A stretch of DNA of 64,000 nt, taken from contig CANSYW010000007.1 of the NCBI GenBank assembly GCA_947651395.1, forward strand, positions 46,024 through 110,023, given 5' to 3'. Of this stretch, positions 48,522 to 57,403 are shown one piece after another. The translations under genes were made by a program, and so were the position numbers. The notes beneath the pieces were generated by a model. It was given only the letters and a program-made list of their open reading frames with translations. It did no database searches and had not been told where the DNA came from. Each line of letters opens with the position of its first letter. The stretch's first letter is position 1. The stretch comes from an uncultured Pseudoflavonifractor sp. (GTDB taxonomy: Bacteria > Bacillota > Clostridia > Oscillospirales > Oscillospiraceae).

Positions 48522-51410
48522 ATGAAGAAAAAACTGTTATCCCTTGCGCTGGCCCTTGCCCTGTGTCTGGGCCTCTTGCCCACGGCGGCCCTGGCCGCCA
48601 AGGTCGATGTGAGCAATATGCCCAAACACGCGGTCCTGGCCAGGCTGCCTGAGACCCTGCCAAGACCCGCCCGCCCCACCACTCTGGAGCAGGCGTATGT
48701 CCACATCGACAACGTCAAGCTTGGCAACAAGTGGAGCGATGAAGGTACGCTCCGGGAGATCACGGACCTGGTGGACAGCCTTACCGCCGGCAAGCGTACC
48801 GACACCGAGAAGATGAAGGCTATCTTTGATTGGGTGGTCCAGAACATAGAGTACGATTATGTTGCCTTGGCTTACCATGGGATAAACCCCTGGGAAAGGA
48901 CCGAGGAAGAGGCGAAGCGGGCAGGTGAGGCCTTCAATGTTTTCTCTGCCTATACCAATCGGAAGGCTGTCTGCGACGGCTACTCCGATCTGTGCTGGCT
49001 CATGGGCGCCATTGCGGGCATCCCGGTGGCCTGGATCGAAGGCGGTCCGAGAGGAGGAGGTGGAGATCCCCATGCCTGGAATGCCGCCCTGGTGGACGGC
49101 AAGTGGGTGTTTTTTGACGCCACCTGGGGAGAGTGGGACATGGGTCCCGACTACCACAATAGCACAAGCTACTTTGTCTACTACGATGACTTATATCAGA
49201 TAACGGTCGGGATGGACGACATTAACCTGCGTCTGCGTCAGGGGTTTCAGGATCAATGTCCCGCCAGTGTGACCATCCCCTCCTTTGTGACCATAGTGGA
49301 TAGCAACGCTTTTGAGGGCTGCACCAACCTGGAGCGTGTGACCATCCCCAACAGCGTGACTACGATCTGGTCAGGAGCGTTTCAGGGCTGTACCAGCCTG
49401 AAAAGCATTACCATCCCGGACAGTGTGACCGAGATCAGAACGAATCTGTTCAAGGACTGCACCAGCCTGGTGGACATCACCCTTCCCAACAGCGTAACCA
49501 GGATCTGGGGGGATGCGTTCAAAGGCTGTACCAGCATGAAAAGCATCACCATCCCCGGCAGTGTTACCGAAATGGAAGCGGCGTTTTACGGATGTGCCGA
49601 GCTGGAGAGTGTCACCATGGAACGGGGCGTCCCCAGCATTGGTTTTGCCGCGTTCCAGGACTGCACCGGCTTGAAGAATGTGACCATCCCCGACACCGTG
49701 ACCACCATTGAGGGTCAGGCCTTCTGGGGCTGTACCGCTCTGGAGAGCATCACCATCCCCGAGGGCGTGACAAAAATTGAGAAATTGGCCTTCGCCGAGT
49801 GCACCAACCTGAAGCAGGTGGACCTGCCCGACAGCCTCACCGATCTTGACCCCAGCGCATTCTACGGTTCCCCCTGCCTGCAGAATATGACCCTCCCCGG
49901 CGGCCTGACCACCATTCCGGCCTATTCGTTCCGGGATCGCACGGACCTGACCAGCTACGACATTCCCTACGGCACCATCACCATTGGAAGCCAGGCGTTC
50001 CAGGGCTGTACCAACCTGACCAGTATCACCATCCCCGACAGCGTCACCTTCATTGATAATTCCGCGTTCAGCGGCTGCAGCAGCCTGAAGAGCGTCACCA
50101 TCCCTGCCGGCGTGATCGAGATAGGAAGTAGTGCTTTCCAGGGCTGCAGCAGCCTGACCAGCGTGACCATCCCCGACAGTGTCACCAAAATCGGGGATGG
50201 GGCCTTCGCCAGCTGCGCCAGCCTGACCGATGTGACCTTACCCTCCGGCGCCATCGAAATTGGCAACATGGTGTTTGCGGGCGCCCCCTGGTGGGACAAC
50301 TGGTTGAAGACCCAGGGGGAATTTGCGGTCATGAACAACATGCTGCTCAAGTATCAGGGTGCAGGCGGCGCGGTCACCGTTCCCGGCGGTATCACGCACA
50401 TTGTGGGCGACGCATTCTATTTAAGCGATGTGACCAGCGTGACCATTCCCTCTGGTGTGACCTGCATTGGGGATTCGGCGTTCAGCTACTGTTCCAAACT
50501 GAAAAGCGTGAGCATCCCCGGCAGTGTGAAGAGCATCGGAGATTCGGCGTTTTTGAACTGCATCGCCCTGGAGAACATCACCATTCCCGAGGGCGTCACC
50601 ACCGTTGGATTTAGGGCATTCGACAGCTGCACAGGGCTGAAAACCGCGACTATTTCCAACAGCGTCACCGAGCTGGGGTACAGGGTGTTTGATTGCTGTA
50701 CCGGCCTAACCAGCGCCAGCATCGGCAGCGGCGTAACCAGCATAAAGTTCCAGACATTTAACTACTGCAAGCAGTTGACCAGCGTCGGCATTCCCAGCGG
50801 TGTTACCGACATTGATGATGGCGCGTTCAAAGACTGTATCAGCCTGACTCAAATTTACTACGGCGGTTCGGCAGACCAGTGGAGGGCCATTCAGATCAAG
50901 GAAAGAAACAACGGGGCCCTGACCTCCGCCGCCATCCACTACAACAGCGTCATGCCCCAGCAGCCCACCGCGGCGGGGACCAACACCGCCTACGCCTCCA
51001 CCCAGACGGTGCTGGTGGACGGCAGGGCCGTGGAGTTCCAGTGCTACGCCCTGAAGGACGCCAATGGCAACGACACCAACTATATCAAGCTCCGGGATAT
51101 CGCCTCCATTTTGAACGGCACCGCCGTTCAGTTTGAGGTAGGCTGGAACGGGGCGGTGAACATCGAGACGGGGAAGGCTTACACCCCCAACGGCAGCGAG
51201 ATGTCCACCCCCTTCAGCGGCAACCGGGCTTACGAGAACGCCACCGCCCCCACCAACATCAACGGCCAGACGGCGGCCCTGGAGGCCATCATGCTCAAGG
51301 ACGACCAGGGCGGGGCCTTCACCTATTATAAGCTCCGGGATCTGGGCACCGCCTTGGGCTTTTTGGTGGATTGGTCTGCCGAAAAGGGCATTTTTATCGA
51401 GACCGACTGA
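48522..51410 (+). CDS. Secreted transglutaminase-like / BspA-type leucine-rich repeat protein
   Basis: Large exported protein of 962 residues. The signal peptide ends ALAAKV. A transglutaminase-like domain (about 65-215) has a complete triad: Cys in KAVCDGYSDLCW, His in GDPHAWNAAL and Asp in VFFDATWGE. From about 245 to 785 run roughly 20 BspA-type (LRR_5) repeats of about 23 residues, with the core T-I-P-x-S-V-T-x-I-x-x-x-A-F-x-G-C. The C-terminal ~130 residues are two copies of a YIKLRDIA/YYKLRDLG module resembling copper-amine-oxidase-N/stalk domains. It is probably a cell-surface adhesin or wall-modifying enzyme. It has no sortase motif or SLH domain, so the C-terminal modules may anchor it. 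Confidence 0.9.
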   Translation: MKKKLLSLALALALCLGLLPTAALAAKVDVSNMPKHAVLARLPETLPRPARPTTLEQAYVHIDNVKLGNKWSDEGTLREITDLVDSLTAGKRTDTEKMKAIFDWVVQNIEYDYVALAYHGINPWERTEEEAKRAGEAFNVFSAYTNRKAVCDGYSDLCWLMGAIAGIPVAWIEGGPRGGGGDPHAWNAALVDGKWVFFDATWGEWDMGPDYHNSTSYFVYYDDLYQITVGMDDINLRLRQGFQDQCPASVTIPSFVTIVDSNAFEGCTNLERVTIPNSVTTIWSGAFQGCTSLKSITIPDSVTEIRTNLFKDCTSLVDITLPNSVTRIWGDAFKGCTSMKSITIPGSVTEMEAAFYGCAELESVTMERGVPSIGFAAFQDCTGLKNVTIPDTVTTIEGQAFWGCTALESITIPEGVTKIEKLAFAECTNLKQVDLPDSLTDLDPSAFYGSPCLQNMTLPGGLTTIPAYSFRDRTDLTSYDIPYGTITIGSQAFQGCTNLTSITIPDSVTFIDNSAFSGCSSLKSVTIPAGVIEIGSSAFQGCSSLTSVTIPDSVTKIGDGAFASCASLTDVTLPSGAIEIGNMVFAGAPWWDNWLKTQGEFAVMNNMLLKYQGAGGAVTVPGGITHIVGDAFYLSDVTSVTIPSGVTCIGDSAFSYCSKLKSVSIPGSVKSIGDSAFLNCIALENITIPEGVTTVGFRAFDSCTGLKTATISNSVTELGYRVFDCCTGLTSASIGSGVTSIKFQTFNYCKQLTSVGIPSGVTDIDDGAFKDCISLTQIYYGGSADQWRAIQIKERNNGALTSAAIHYNSVMPQQPTAAGTNTAYASTQTVLVDGRAVEFQCYALKDANGNDTNYIKLRDIASILNGTAVQFEVGWNGAVNIETGKAYTPNGSEMSTPFSGNRAYENATAPTNINGQTAALEAIMLKDDQGGAFTYYKLRDLGTALGFLVDWSAEKGIFIETD

Positions 51411-51485
51411 TCCCATGCCGATGCGGATTGAGGTCCGCTAAGAGAGCGGAAGGGGCGCGCTGCAAAAAAGCGCCGAAGGAAAAAA

Positions 51486-51532
51486 GCGGGGCGGCCAACC
51501 CTTCTCGGGCTGACCACCCTGCTTTTTTGCTC
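51486..51532 (-). terminator. Terminator after rlmD (also possible for the LRR gene)
   Basis: A long stem, AAAAAAGC-GGG-CGG-C with GGCTGACCACCCTGCTTTTTT, pairs better as RNA on the minus strand, where G-U pairs replace mismatches, and ends in T6 on both strands. The rest of 51411-51677 has no gene. Confidence 0.75.
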
Positions 51533-51677
51533 TTTACTTTGCAACGCGCCCGCTCCTCTTTTCTTGCCCGCTGTTTTGCAGCGTGCCCTTTGAACATATG
51601 ACGCCGCTTTTTCAGAATTGTGGTGGCAAATGGGTGGCAGATTGCCATTTTTCAGCCGTCCAAAATGCCAGGAATCC

Positions 51678-53030
51678 TTATTTAATGCGGGTCAAAAGGC
51701 ACACCGTCTCTATATGGGGGGTGCGGGGGAAGAGATCGACGGCTGCGGCTTTTTGGAGGGTATAGCCCGCCTGGTCGAAGCGCTTCACGTCCCGGGCCAG
51801 GGTGGCCGGGTCGCAGGAGACATAGACCACCCGCTGGGGTGCCATTTGGGCGATGGAGGCCACCACTCCCTCGGCCAGCCCCTTCCGGGGCGGGTCCACG
51901 GTAACCACCTGGGGACGGACACCCCGGTCGGCCAGCTCGGCGGCGATCTGATCGGCGTCCCCACAGAAGAATTCTGCGTTTTCAATGCCGTTGCGCCGGG
52001 CATTCTCTTTGGCGTCGGCGATGGCCTCCGGGACGATCTCGGCGCCGATGGCCCGCGCCGCCCTTTGGGCCAGGCAAAGAGTGATGGTGCCGATGCCGCA
52101 GTAGAGGTCCAACGCGGTCTCGGTCCCGGTGAGCCCGGCGAAATCCAGAGCGAGACCGTAGAGCACCTCGGCCTGGGGGGCGTTGACCTGATAGAAGGAG
52201 GGCACTGAGAGCTTGAAGGTGAGGCCCCGGAGGGTGTCCATCAGGAAGTCCTCTCCCCACAGGATGCGGTAGGAATCACCCAGAATGACGTTGGTGCGCT
52301 TCTCGTTGATCCCCAGCACCACCCCCCGGAGCCCCGGCTCAGCGGCGCGCAGGGCGGAGACCAGCGCAGCCTCATGGGGGAGCTCTCTGCCGTTGCACAG
52401 CAGACACACCAGGCTCTCCCCGGCCCGGTTGGCGCGGATGTAGAGGTGGCGCAGCAGGCCGGTCCCGGCCTTTTCATCATAGGCGTCCACCCCAAAGGCG
52501 GTCATATAGTCTGCCACCGCCTGTCGGAGGCGGGCGGCGCTCTCCGGCTGGAGCAGGCAGTCGGAAACGTCGGTGACGGCGTGGGTGCGGGCGGCGTAGA
52601 AGCCGATGCGGGGTCCGGGGGCGGCGGGAAATTGGACCTTGTTTCGATAACGCAAAGTATTCTCGGAACCATATATTACAGAAACAGGGACGTTTGAGCC
52701 GCCGATGCGCTCCAGGCAGTCCTGGACCTTCTGCTGTTTGAACGCCAGTTCTTCGGCATAACTCATGTGCCGCAGGGCGCAACCGCCGCAGGCGGCATAG
52801 TGGGGGCAGTCAGGCGTTATCCGGGCGGGGGAGGGCTCCAGGACCTTTACCGTATGCCCCCAGGCGCAGGACCGGCCCACCTTGTCCAGTTGGACAAGGC
52901 ACTTTTCCTCCCGGAGGGCGTTTTGGACAAAGCAGGTCATGCCGTCAGGGAGGCGGGAGACCCCCTCCCCATTGGAGCCGTAGCCCTGGATGGTGAGGGA
53001 GAGGGGCTTGGGCAGCTTTTTCATTCCCAT
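51678..53030 (-). CDS. rlmD: 23S rRNA (uracil-1939-C5)-methyltransferase RlmD/RlmCD type
   Basis: TrmA-family enzyme of 450 residues. The N-terminal TRAM domain (about 10-60) precedes the [4Fe-4S] cysteines in CPHYAACGGCALRH (C-x5-C-x2-C) plus a later Cys. The SAM domain shows LDLYCGIGTITLCLA and GAEIVPEAI. The catalytic loop VTVDPPRKGL and nucleophile Cys in VYVSCDPATLARD are intact. In Firmicutes one enzyme may methylate both U747 and U1939. Its start lies 10 bases inside the end of the upstream lipoprotein gene. Confidence 0.94.
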   Translation of the reverse strand: MGMKKLPKPLSLTIQGYGSNGEGVSRLPDGMTCFVQNALREEKCLVQLDKVGRSCAWGHTVKVLEPSPARITPDCPHYAACGGCALRHMSYAEELAFKQQKVQDCLERIGGSNVPVSVIYGSENTLRYRNKVQFPAAPGPRIGFYAARTHAVTDVSDCLLQPESAARLRQAVADYMTAFGVDAYDEKAGTGLLRHLYIRANRAGESLVCLLCNGRELPHEAALVSALRAAEPGLRGVVLGINEKRTNVILGDSYRILWGEDFLMDTLRGLTFKLSVPSFYQVNAPQAEVLYGLALDFAGLTGTETALDLYCGIGTITLCLAQRAARAIGAEIVPEAIADAKENARRNGIENAEFFCGDADQIAAELADRGVRPQVVTVDPPRKGLAEGVVASIAQMAPQRVVYVSCDPATLARDVKRFDQAGYTLQKAAAVDLFPRTPHIETVCLLTRIK

Positions 53031-53824
53031 GACAGTAAAATATCCTCCAGATCGGTGTAGGGGACAGCAAAGGTGGGGGTGCCGATGGCCTGAGGCAGGT
53101 CCGCGTTGGGGAAGTATACGGTAAAGGCGTCCTCGGTGAGGTAAAAGTTTTCCTCAGAGAAGGCGTTTTTCAGCATAGTCTCATCCAGGACGGTCTTGGA
53201 ATAGGTTCCCTGGGCGTTGAGGGACAGCACAGCGTCCAGCACCCGCTCCTTCGCCTCCTGGGCGGAGCAAGAAAAGAGGTCGGCAAAGCCGAGCCGCGCT
53301 CCGGTGGTGAGGTCGAAGGTATCGGAGAGAGGATAGAGGACGGGGTAGGGGCCGCCGGAGTTGCTGTAGTGGCTGCGCAGCACGCTGACCCGGGTCTGGC
53401 TCTCCATGGTGAGCTCGTAGGTCTCGGTGTCCACATAGTCAAAGAAGGGATCGCCGGTGGCCTGGGTGGTGAGGTAGTCGTCAATGGCCCAGCCCCCCAC
53501 CTCGGCGGCGGAGACGGCCAGGTCGTCCAGGGCGGCGGCATAGTAGGCGTTGATGGCCTCGTAGCTGGGAATGCCCTGGGCGTTCTGGATGAGGGGGAGA
53601 CGGTAGTCGGGGATGAAGACGGGCTCGTCCAGGCGGCCCTCGGGGGCGAAGGCGGTCATGTAGACCTGCTCGCCCCATTCGGGGGAGGGACGAAGGGCGG
53701 GCTCCGGCGTGGGCTGCGCCGTGGGGAGAGAGGGAGGAGGCGTGGGGGTGGGGTCATGCTCCACCACCGCGCAGGCGGAGAGGGCGAGGCACAGGCACAT
53801 GGGGAGAATAAGCTTGGATCTCAT
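53021..53824 (-). CDS. DUF3298/DUF4163-type lipoprotein
   Basis: Exported lipoprotein of 267 residues: lipobox ALSACAV (Cys about 18), a Pro/Thr-rich linker, then a DUF4163-like region (IPDYRLPLIQNAQG, and SVLRSHYSNSGGPYPVLYPLS) and a DUF3298 part (TGARLGFADLFSC, FYLTEDAFTVYF). RsiV-like proteins of this fold bind lysozyme, but this one has no anti-sigma part or membrane helix. The ATG at 53824 follows AAAGGAG. Divergent from the MarR gene. Confidence 0.82.
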   Translation of the reverse strand: MRSKLILPMCLCLALSACAVVEHDPTPTPPPSLPTAQPTPEPALRPSPEWGEQVYMTAFAPEGRLDEPVFIPDYRLPLIQNAQGIPSYEAINAYYAAALDDLAVSAAEVGGWAIDDYLTTQATGDPFFDYVDTETYELTMESQTRVSVLRSHYSNSGGPYPVLYPLSDTFDLTTGARLGFADLFSCSAQEAKERVLDAVLSLNAQGTYSKTVLDETMLKNAFSEENFYLTEDAFTVYFPNADLPQAIGTPTFAVPYTDLEDILLSWE

Positions 53825-53913
53825 AGGAGAACTCCTTTCAGAGAGAGGTAGATATATGTCGGTCGGCCTTCGCCGGCGGCTTCCCGGAACGAGGGGGGAA
53901 ACCGGCATAGTAT

Positions 53914-53942
53914 AGTGTACCACGGGAAGAGGGGGAGGACAA
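53914..53942 (-). promoter_or_regulatory. Promoter of the lipoprotein-rlmD operon
   Basis: On the minus strand TTGTCC (53937-53942), 17 bases, TACACT (53914-53919). Confidence 0.6.
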
Positions 53943-53955
53943 CCGGAAATTCCGC

Positions 53956-53984
53956 TTGCGGAGGCGAAAAGATGCGATTATAAT
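53956..53984 (+). promoter_or_regulatory. Promoter of the MarR gene
   Basis: TTGCGG (53956-53961), 17 bases, TATAAT (53979-53984). A small palindrome TCCGC-TT-GCGGA (53951-53962) overlaps the -35 and GGAAATTCC lies just upstream; either may bind the MarR protein. Confidence 0.65.
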
Positions 53985-54009
53985 AGAAAAAGAAAAAGGG
54001 GGCGGAAGA

Positions 54010-54495
54010 ATGGAGAAGAACCGGCAGGAACTGCTGCGGGAGATCTGGGGCGCTCAGGATGAGGCCTATGAGCTGATGGTGGAGTACGATTCTCTGCCCC
54101 ATCACTACGGAGACGCCATCCTGTACCAGGCGGAGGGGGAGATCATCGACCTGATCGCCGTCCACCCGGGGGTGACCACCACGGAGCTGGCCAACATTTT
54201 AAAAAAGACGGCCTCGGCCTGCTCCCAGATCGTGCGCAAGCTCCGGGAGAAGGGCTTTGTGGAGCAGACCAGGAACCGGGAGAACAACCGGATCTATAAT
54301 CTGACCCTCACCCAGGCGGGAATGAAAATTTATCAGGAACATCAGGCCTTTACCCAGAACTGCCAGGATATCACCTTCCAGTTGTTGGAGGGCTTTACCG
54401 AGGAGGAGCTGGAGACCCACCTGCGGGTGCAGAGGAAGATCAACGAGGCCTATCACGGGGACGTGAAGCGGAGCCGGGAGAGATTTACAAGGTAA
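54010..54495 (+). CDS. MarR-family transcription regulator
   Basis: Winged helix-turn-helix regulator of 161 residues: IDLIAVHPGVTTTELANILKKTASACSQIVRKLREKGFVEQ forms helices and the DNA-reading helix, and NRENNRIYNLTLTQAG the wing (quoted from residues about 50-105). The C-terminal helices would dimerise. The ATG at 54010 has GGGGGCGG upstream; an upstream ATG at 53956 lies inside the promoter. Targets may be itself, the divergent lipoprotein operon, or the following C-S lyase pair. Confidence 0.92.
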   Translation: MEKNRQELLREIWGAQDEAYELMVEYDSLPHHYGDAILYQAEGEIIDLIAVHPGVTTTELANILKKTASACSQIVRKLREKGFVEQTRNRENNRIYNLTLTQAGMKIYQEHQAFTQNCQDITFQLLEGFTEEELETHLRVQRKINEAYHGDVKRSRERFTR

Positions 54496-54502
54496 AAAGA
54501 GG

Positions 54503-54531
54503 GCCGGGCGGTGAAAACCGCCCGGCTTTTG
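54503..54531 (+). terminator. Intrinsic terminator of the MarR gene
   Basis: Perfect 10-bp stem GCCGGGCGGT (54503-54512) with ACCGCCCGGC (54517-54526), GAAA tetraloop, T4. Confidence 0.93.
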
Positions 54532-54606
54532 TTGTGGAAGGTGAACAAATTGAGAGTGCGGAATTTGGGTACAATACTAAAGTAGCTTAACAATACGAAA
54601 AAATAC

Positions 54607-54678
54607 TTGACAGAGAAACGATACAACTATTATTATTAAGGAGCTTAAAGGTTAAATGCCTTTATGCTCGGCCGAGCA
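54607..54678 (+). promoter_or_regulatory. Promoter and leader of the C-S lyase/permease operon
   Basis: TTGACA (54607-54612), 18 bases, TATTAT (54631-54636). The leader holds a weak AAAGG/CCTTT hairpin (about 54647-54662) and the palindrome TGCTCGGCCGAGCA (54665-54678) about 12 bases before the ribosome site. Confidence 0.65.
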
Positions 54679-54704
54679 AATCAAAAAGAAAGAGAGGGCT
54701 TGAA

Positions 54705-55895
54705 TTGAAATTTGATTTTGACAAAATCGTAGACCGTCGGGGAACGTACAGTGTGGAATACGACTGGTCCAGTGAACAAAACATTGAGTGGGGCACGGGG
54801 CCCCTGCCCGAAAACTATCTTCCTCTTGATGTGGCTGATATGGATTTTTGCTGTGCGCCGTGCATTCAGGCGGAACTGCAAAAGGTAGTAGATCACAATC
54901 TCTATGGTTATTGTACGCTTCACCCCAGTATGGCGCCTAAGTATTATAATGCGATCATCGACTGGAACAGACGCCGTTATGGTTGGGAGATCAAGCCGGA
55001 GGAGATATTCTATTCGGCGGGAAGCCTTTCGGCGATCACCCATGTTCTGAAGGCGCTGACAGATCGGGGAGATCATATTTTGATCACGCCCCCGGTCTAT
55101 ACGCCTTTCTTTGCCACGATTCGAGATGCAGAACGGCAAGTGACGGTATCTCATTTGATTGACCAAGAGGGACATTATACCGTTGACTGGGAAGATTTTG
55201 AAAAGAAAGCTGCTGCCCCTGAGGTGAAGGCTTTTCTGCTGTGTAACCCCCACAATCCTGTAGGTCGGGTCTGGACAGAGGAGGAGCTAAAGCGGATGCA
55301 CGACATCTGTACCCGTAATGGAGTGCTGGTCATTTCCGATGAAATTCATGGCGATTTGCTTCGCAAGGAGGAGACGTTCCATCCCATTGCCAAGGTGGTG
55401 GACGGGAAAAACGTAGTGGTCTGCGGCGGCGCCAACAAAACGTTTAATATTGCGGGGCTTCAGGCCAGCCACATTGTGGTTCAGCAACCCGATTTGCGCA
55501 AGGCGATCAAAGATGAAATGGGACTGATTACACCTACTCCCTTTGTGATCCATGCCGTAATCGCGGCTTACAGTAAAGGCGAAGAGTGGTTGGAAGAACT
55601 GCGAGAATATATTGATGCCAATATTGATGCCGCAATTGCGTTTGCGCATGAAAAGATGCCGAAGGTAAAGATATGGCGGCCTGAGGGAACTTATCTGCTC
55701 TGGATGAATTTCGGAGCCTATGGCCTGTCTGATGATGAGCTTTGGGAGAGGTGCTACCGGAAAGCGGGAGTGGGCGTGGAGCAGGGCAGAGACTTTGACG
55801 AGGGCGGCTCTGCCGGATACATCCGTATTGTGACAGCTACTCAGCGCAGCCGTCTTATGGAAGCGCTGGAGCGGATAGCCGAGCAGTTTGCGTGA
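54705..55895 (+). CDS. patB: PatB/MalY-family pyridoxal-phosphate C-S lyase
   Basis: Fold-type I PLP enzyme of 396 residues, TTG start with AGAGAGGG about seven bases upstream. Signatures: WGTGPLPENYLPLDVADMDF at the start (PLPxxVADMDF style), NPHNPVGRVW, ISDEIHGDL with the PLP Asp, and the PLP Lys in GGANKTFNIAGLQ. The family cleaves cystathionine or cysteine-like thioethers to thiol, pyruvate and ammonia, and in some species represses maltose genes. Base composition is clearly lower in GC than its neighbours. Co-transcribed with the amino acid permease 13 bases on, it may use an imported sulfur amino acid. Confidence 0.92.
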   Translation: MKFDFDKIVDRRGTYSVEYDWSSEQNIEWGTGPLPENYLPLDVADMDFCCAPCIQAELQKVVDHNLYGYCTLHPSMAPKYYNAIIDWNRRRYGWEIKPEEIFYSAGSLSAITHVLKALTDRGDHILITPPVYTPFFATIRDAERQVTVSHLIDQEGHYTVDWEDFEKKAAAPEVKAFLLCNPHNPVGRVWTEEELKRMHDICTRNGVLVISDEIHGDLLRKEETFHPIAKVVDGKNVVVCGGANKTFNIAGLQASHIVVQQPDLRKAIKDEMGLITPTPFVIHAVIAAYSKGEEWLEELREYIDANIDAAIAFAHEKMPKVKIWRPEGTYLLWMNFGAYGLSDDELWERCYRKAGVGVEQGRDFDEGGSAGYIRIVTATQRSRLMEALERIAEQFA

Positions 55896-55908
55896 GAGGA
55901 GAAGAAAA

Positions 55909-57270
55909 ATGGGAAAAAGTAAAAAACTGACCACTTTAGAGTTGTATTGGTATATCATTGGCGGTTCTGTGGGATCTGGGCTATTTATTATGCTGCCGAT
56001 GGCCATTGGCTTTACAGGGAAGGCAACTATTTTTGCGTGTCTTTTTGGAGCTTTGATCGCCTTTTTCGCACAAATCTATAATGTGATCATTGCCTCTTTC
56101 TTTCCTGTAAAGGGCGGCGATTACGGACAGATCGCCTTTATGTCTCCGCCGGTAGTTGGTGGACTGTACGGCTGGGCTTGGATCATTCTGGGACTTGGAA
56201 CGTCTGCTTATGCGGTGAGTGCAGTGTCCTACTTGGGTGTTGTATTTCCCGGCGTGGAGCAGTATACAAAACTGATATCTTTTGTCTTGGTGACGGTTTT
56301 CTTTGCGCTGAATTATTTTGGAACGAAAAACAGCGCCAAGGTGGAGGGTGCAATGACGGTAGTTATGTTGGTTTCTCTGGCGCTGTTTGTTATCATGGGG
56401 CTGCCCAAGATCGACTATGGGCACCTGTTTGATGGCAACACGTTTAATTTCAGCTTTTCTACCTTTGCCGCATCCAGCATTATGTGTTCCTATGCGGTTA
56501 TGGGCGCGACCATTGCTCCGGTCGGTGTTGCTTCGGAGGTGGAGAATCCCACCCGAACCATCCCCAGGGCGCAGCTGATCGGTTCGGTCATTATGCTGCT
56601 GATTGGCGGCCTTATCATTTTTGTGGCTTCGCAGTTGACTCCGGCGGGACTGGAAGGAGAAAATCTGGCTTATGTAGCCAAGGAAATCTTCCCGGACTGG
56701 CTGTTTGTGGTGTTCACCCTGGGCGGTGCTGTATTGGCTCTGCTGACTACGCTTCTGTCCAGCATCACCATGCTGCGCTATCCTTTTGAGCAGATGGCAC
56801 AGGAGGGATGGCTACCCGGTATTTTCAAAAAAACCACAAAGAATGGCTGGCCTGTTTGCGCTATGATGGTTATGTACGTCTTGGCGCTTATCACGATTGT
56901 GTTCAACGTGACCTTTGACCAGATCATCACGATGATGTATTTGCCGCAGTATGCTATTATTCTTTATGTTATCATTAAATGTATGTGGCTGCCGCACAAA
57001 TACCCGGAGCATTGGAAGAAAAACGTTCTCCATATGCCTATGCCGTTATACTATGTGCTCTGCGCCATCGGCATTTGCGCCAGTGCATACAGCGTGTACG
57101 GCGCGTGCGCCGAGCAGGATATGGCAACAAACCTGTTCTCGCTGGGGCTGACGGTGGCCATGCTGATCTGCTGCTGGCTTATGATGAAGACCAGGCATGT
57201 AAAGCTGGATTACATCAATGCGCAGCGCGAGGAGATCATCAACGAAGCGTTGAATGCAGCAAAGAATTAA
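55909..57270 (+). CDS. APC-superfamily amino acid permease
   Basis: Twelve-helix permease of 453 residues. TM1 has the unwound-helix motif GGSVGSGLFIMLP (G-S-G of the APC fold), and a consensus region in TM6 IAPVGVASEVENPTRTIPRA (Glu of SEVENP). Ribosome site GAGAGGAG before the ATG at 55909. It shares the lower GC and AT-rich codon use of the preceding C-S lyase gene, so the two were probably acquired together. The substrate is likely an amino acid with a thioether group (inference). Confidence 0.93.
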   Translation: MGKSKKLTTLELYWYIIGGSVGSGLFIMLPMAIGFTGKATIFACLFGALIAFFAQIYNVIIASFFPVKGGDYGQIAFMSPPVVGGLYGWAWIILGLGTSAYAVSAVSYLGVVFPGVEQYTKLISFVLVTVFFALNYFGTKNSAKVEGAMTVVMLVSLALFVIMGLPKIDYGHLFDGNTFNFSFSTFAASSIMCSYAVMGATIAPVGVASEVENPTRTIPRAQLIGSVIMLLIGGLIIFVASQLTPAGLEGENLAYVAKEIFPDWLFVVFTLGGAVLALLTTLLSSITMLRYPFEQMAQEGWLPGIFKKTTKNGWPVCAMMVMYVLALITIVFNVTFDQIITMMYLPQYAIILYVIIKCMWLPHKYPEHWKKNVLHMPMPLYYVLCAIGICASAYSVYGACAEQDMATNLFSLGLTVAMLICCWLMMKTRHVKLDYINAQREEIINEALNAAKN

Positions 57271-57278
57271 AACTTTTG

Positions 57279-57302
57279 GGGGCGGCCCTTTTGGGCCGCC
57301 CC
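57279..57302 (+). terminator. Terminator of the permease operon
   Basis: GGGCGGCCC-type stem (57280-57288 with 57293-57301) and a short TTTT loop, but only TACTTATTT after it. A weak T run. Confidence 0.65.
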
Positions 57303-57403
57303 TACTTATTTACAAATTCTTCTTTTTTATTGGGCGGAACTGTGGTATACTGTATCCTGTTATATTGTGAATATATCACCCCACGAACGAAAGGTGAATG
57401 GAT

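Noticed and set aside
49260..50850. Apparent tandem DNA repeats resembling a CRISPR array or minisatellite
   Set aside because: The periodicity (about 69 bases) is that of 23-residue leucine-rich repeats in an intact open frame; there are no identical repeats separated by unique spacers.
57325..57351. secA promoter with TATACT near 57346
   Set aside because: The -10 is good, but the -35 position holds only a T run; not enough to list as a promoter.
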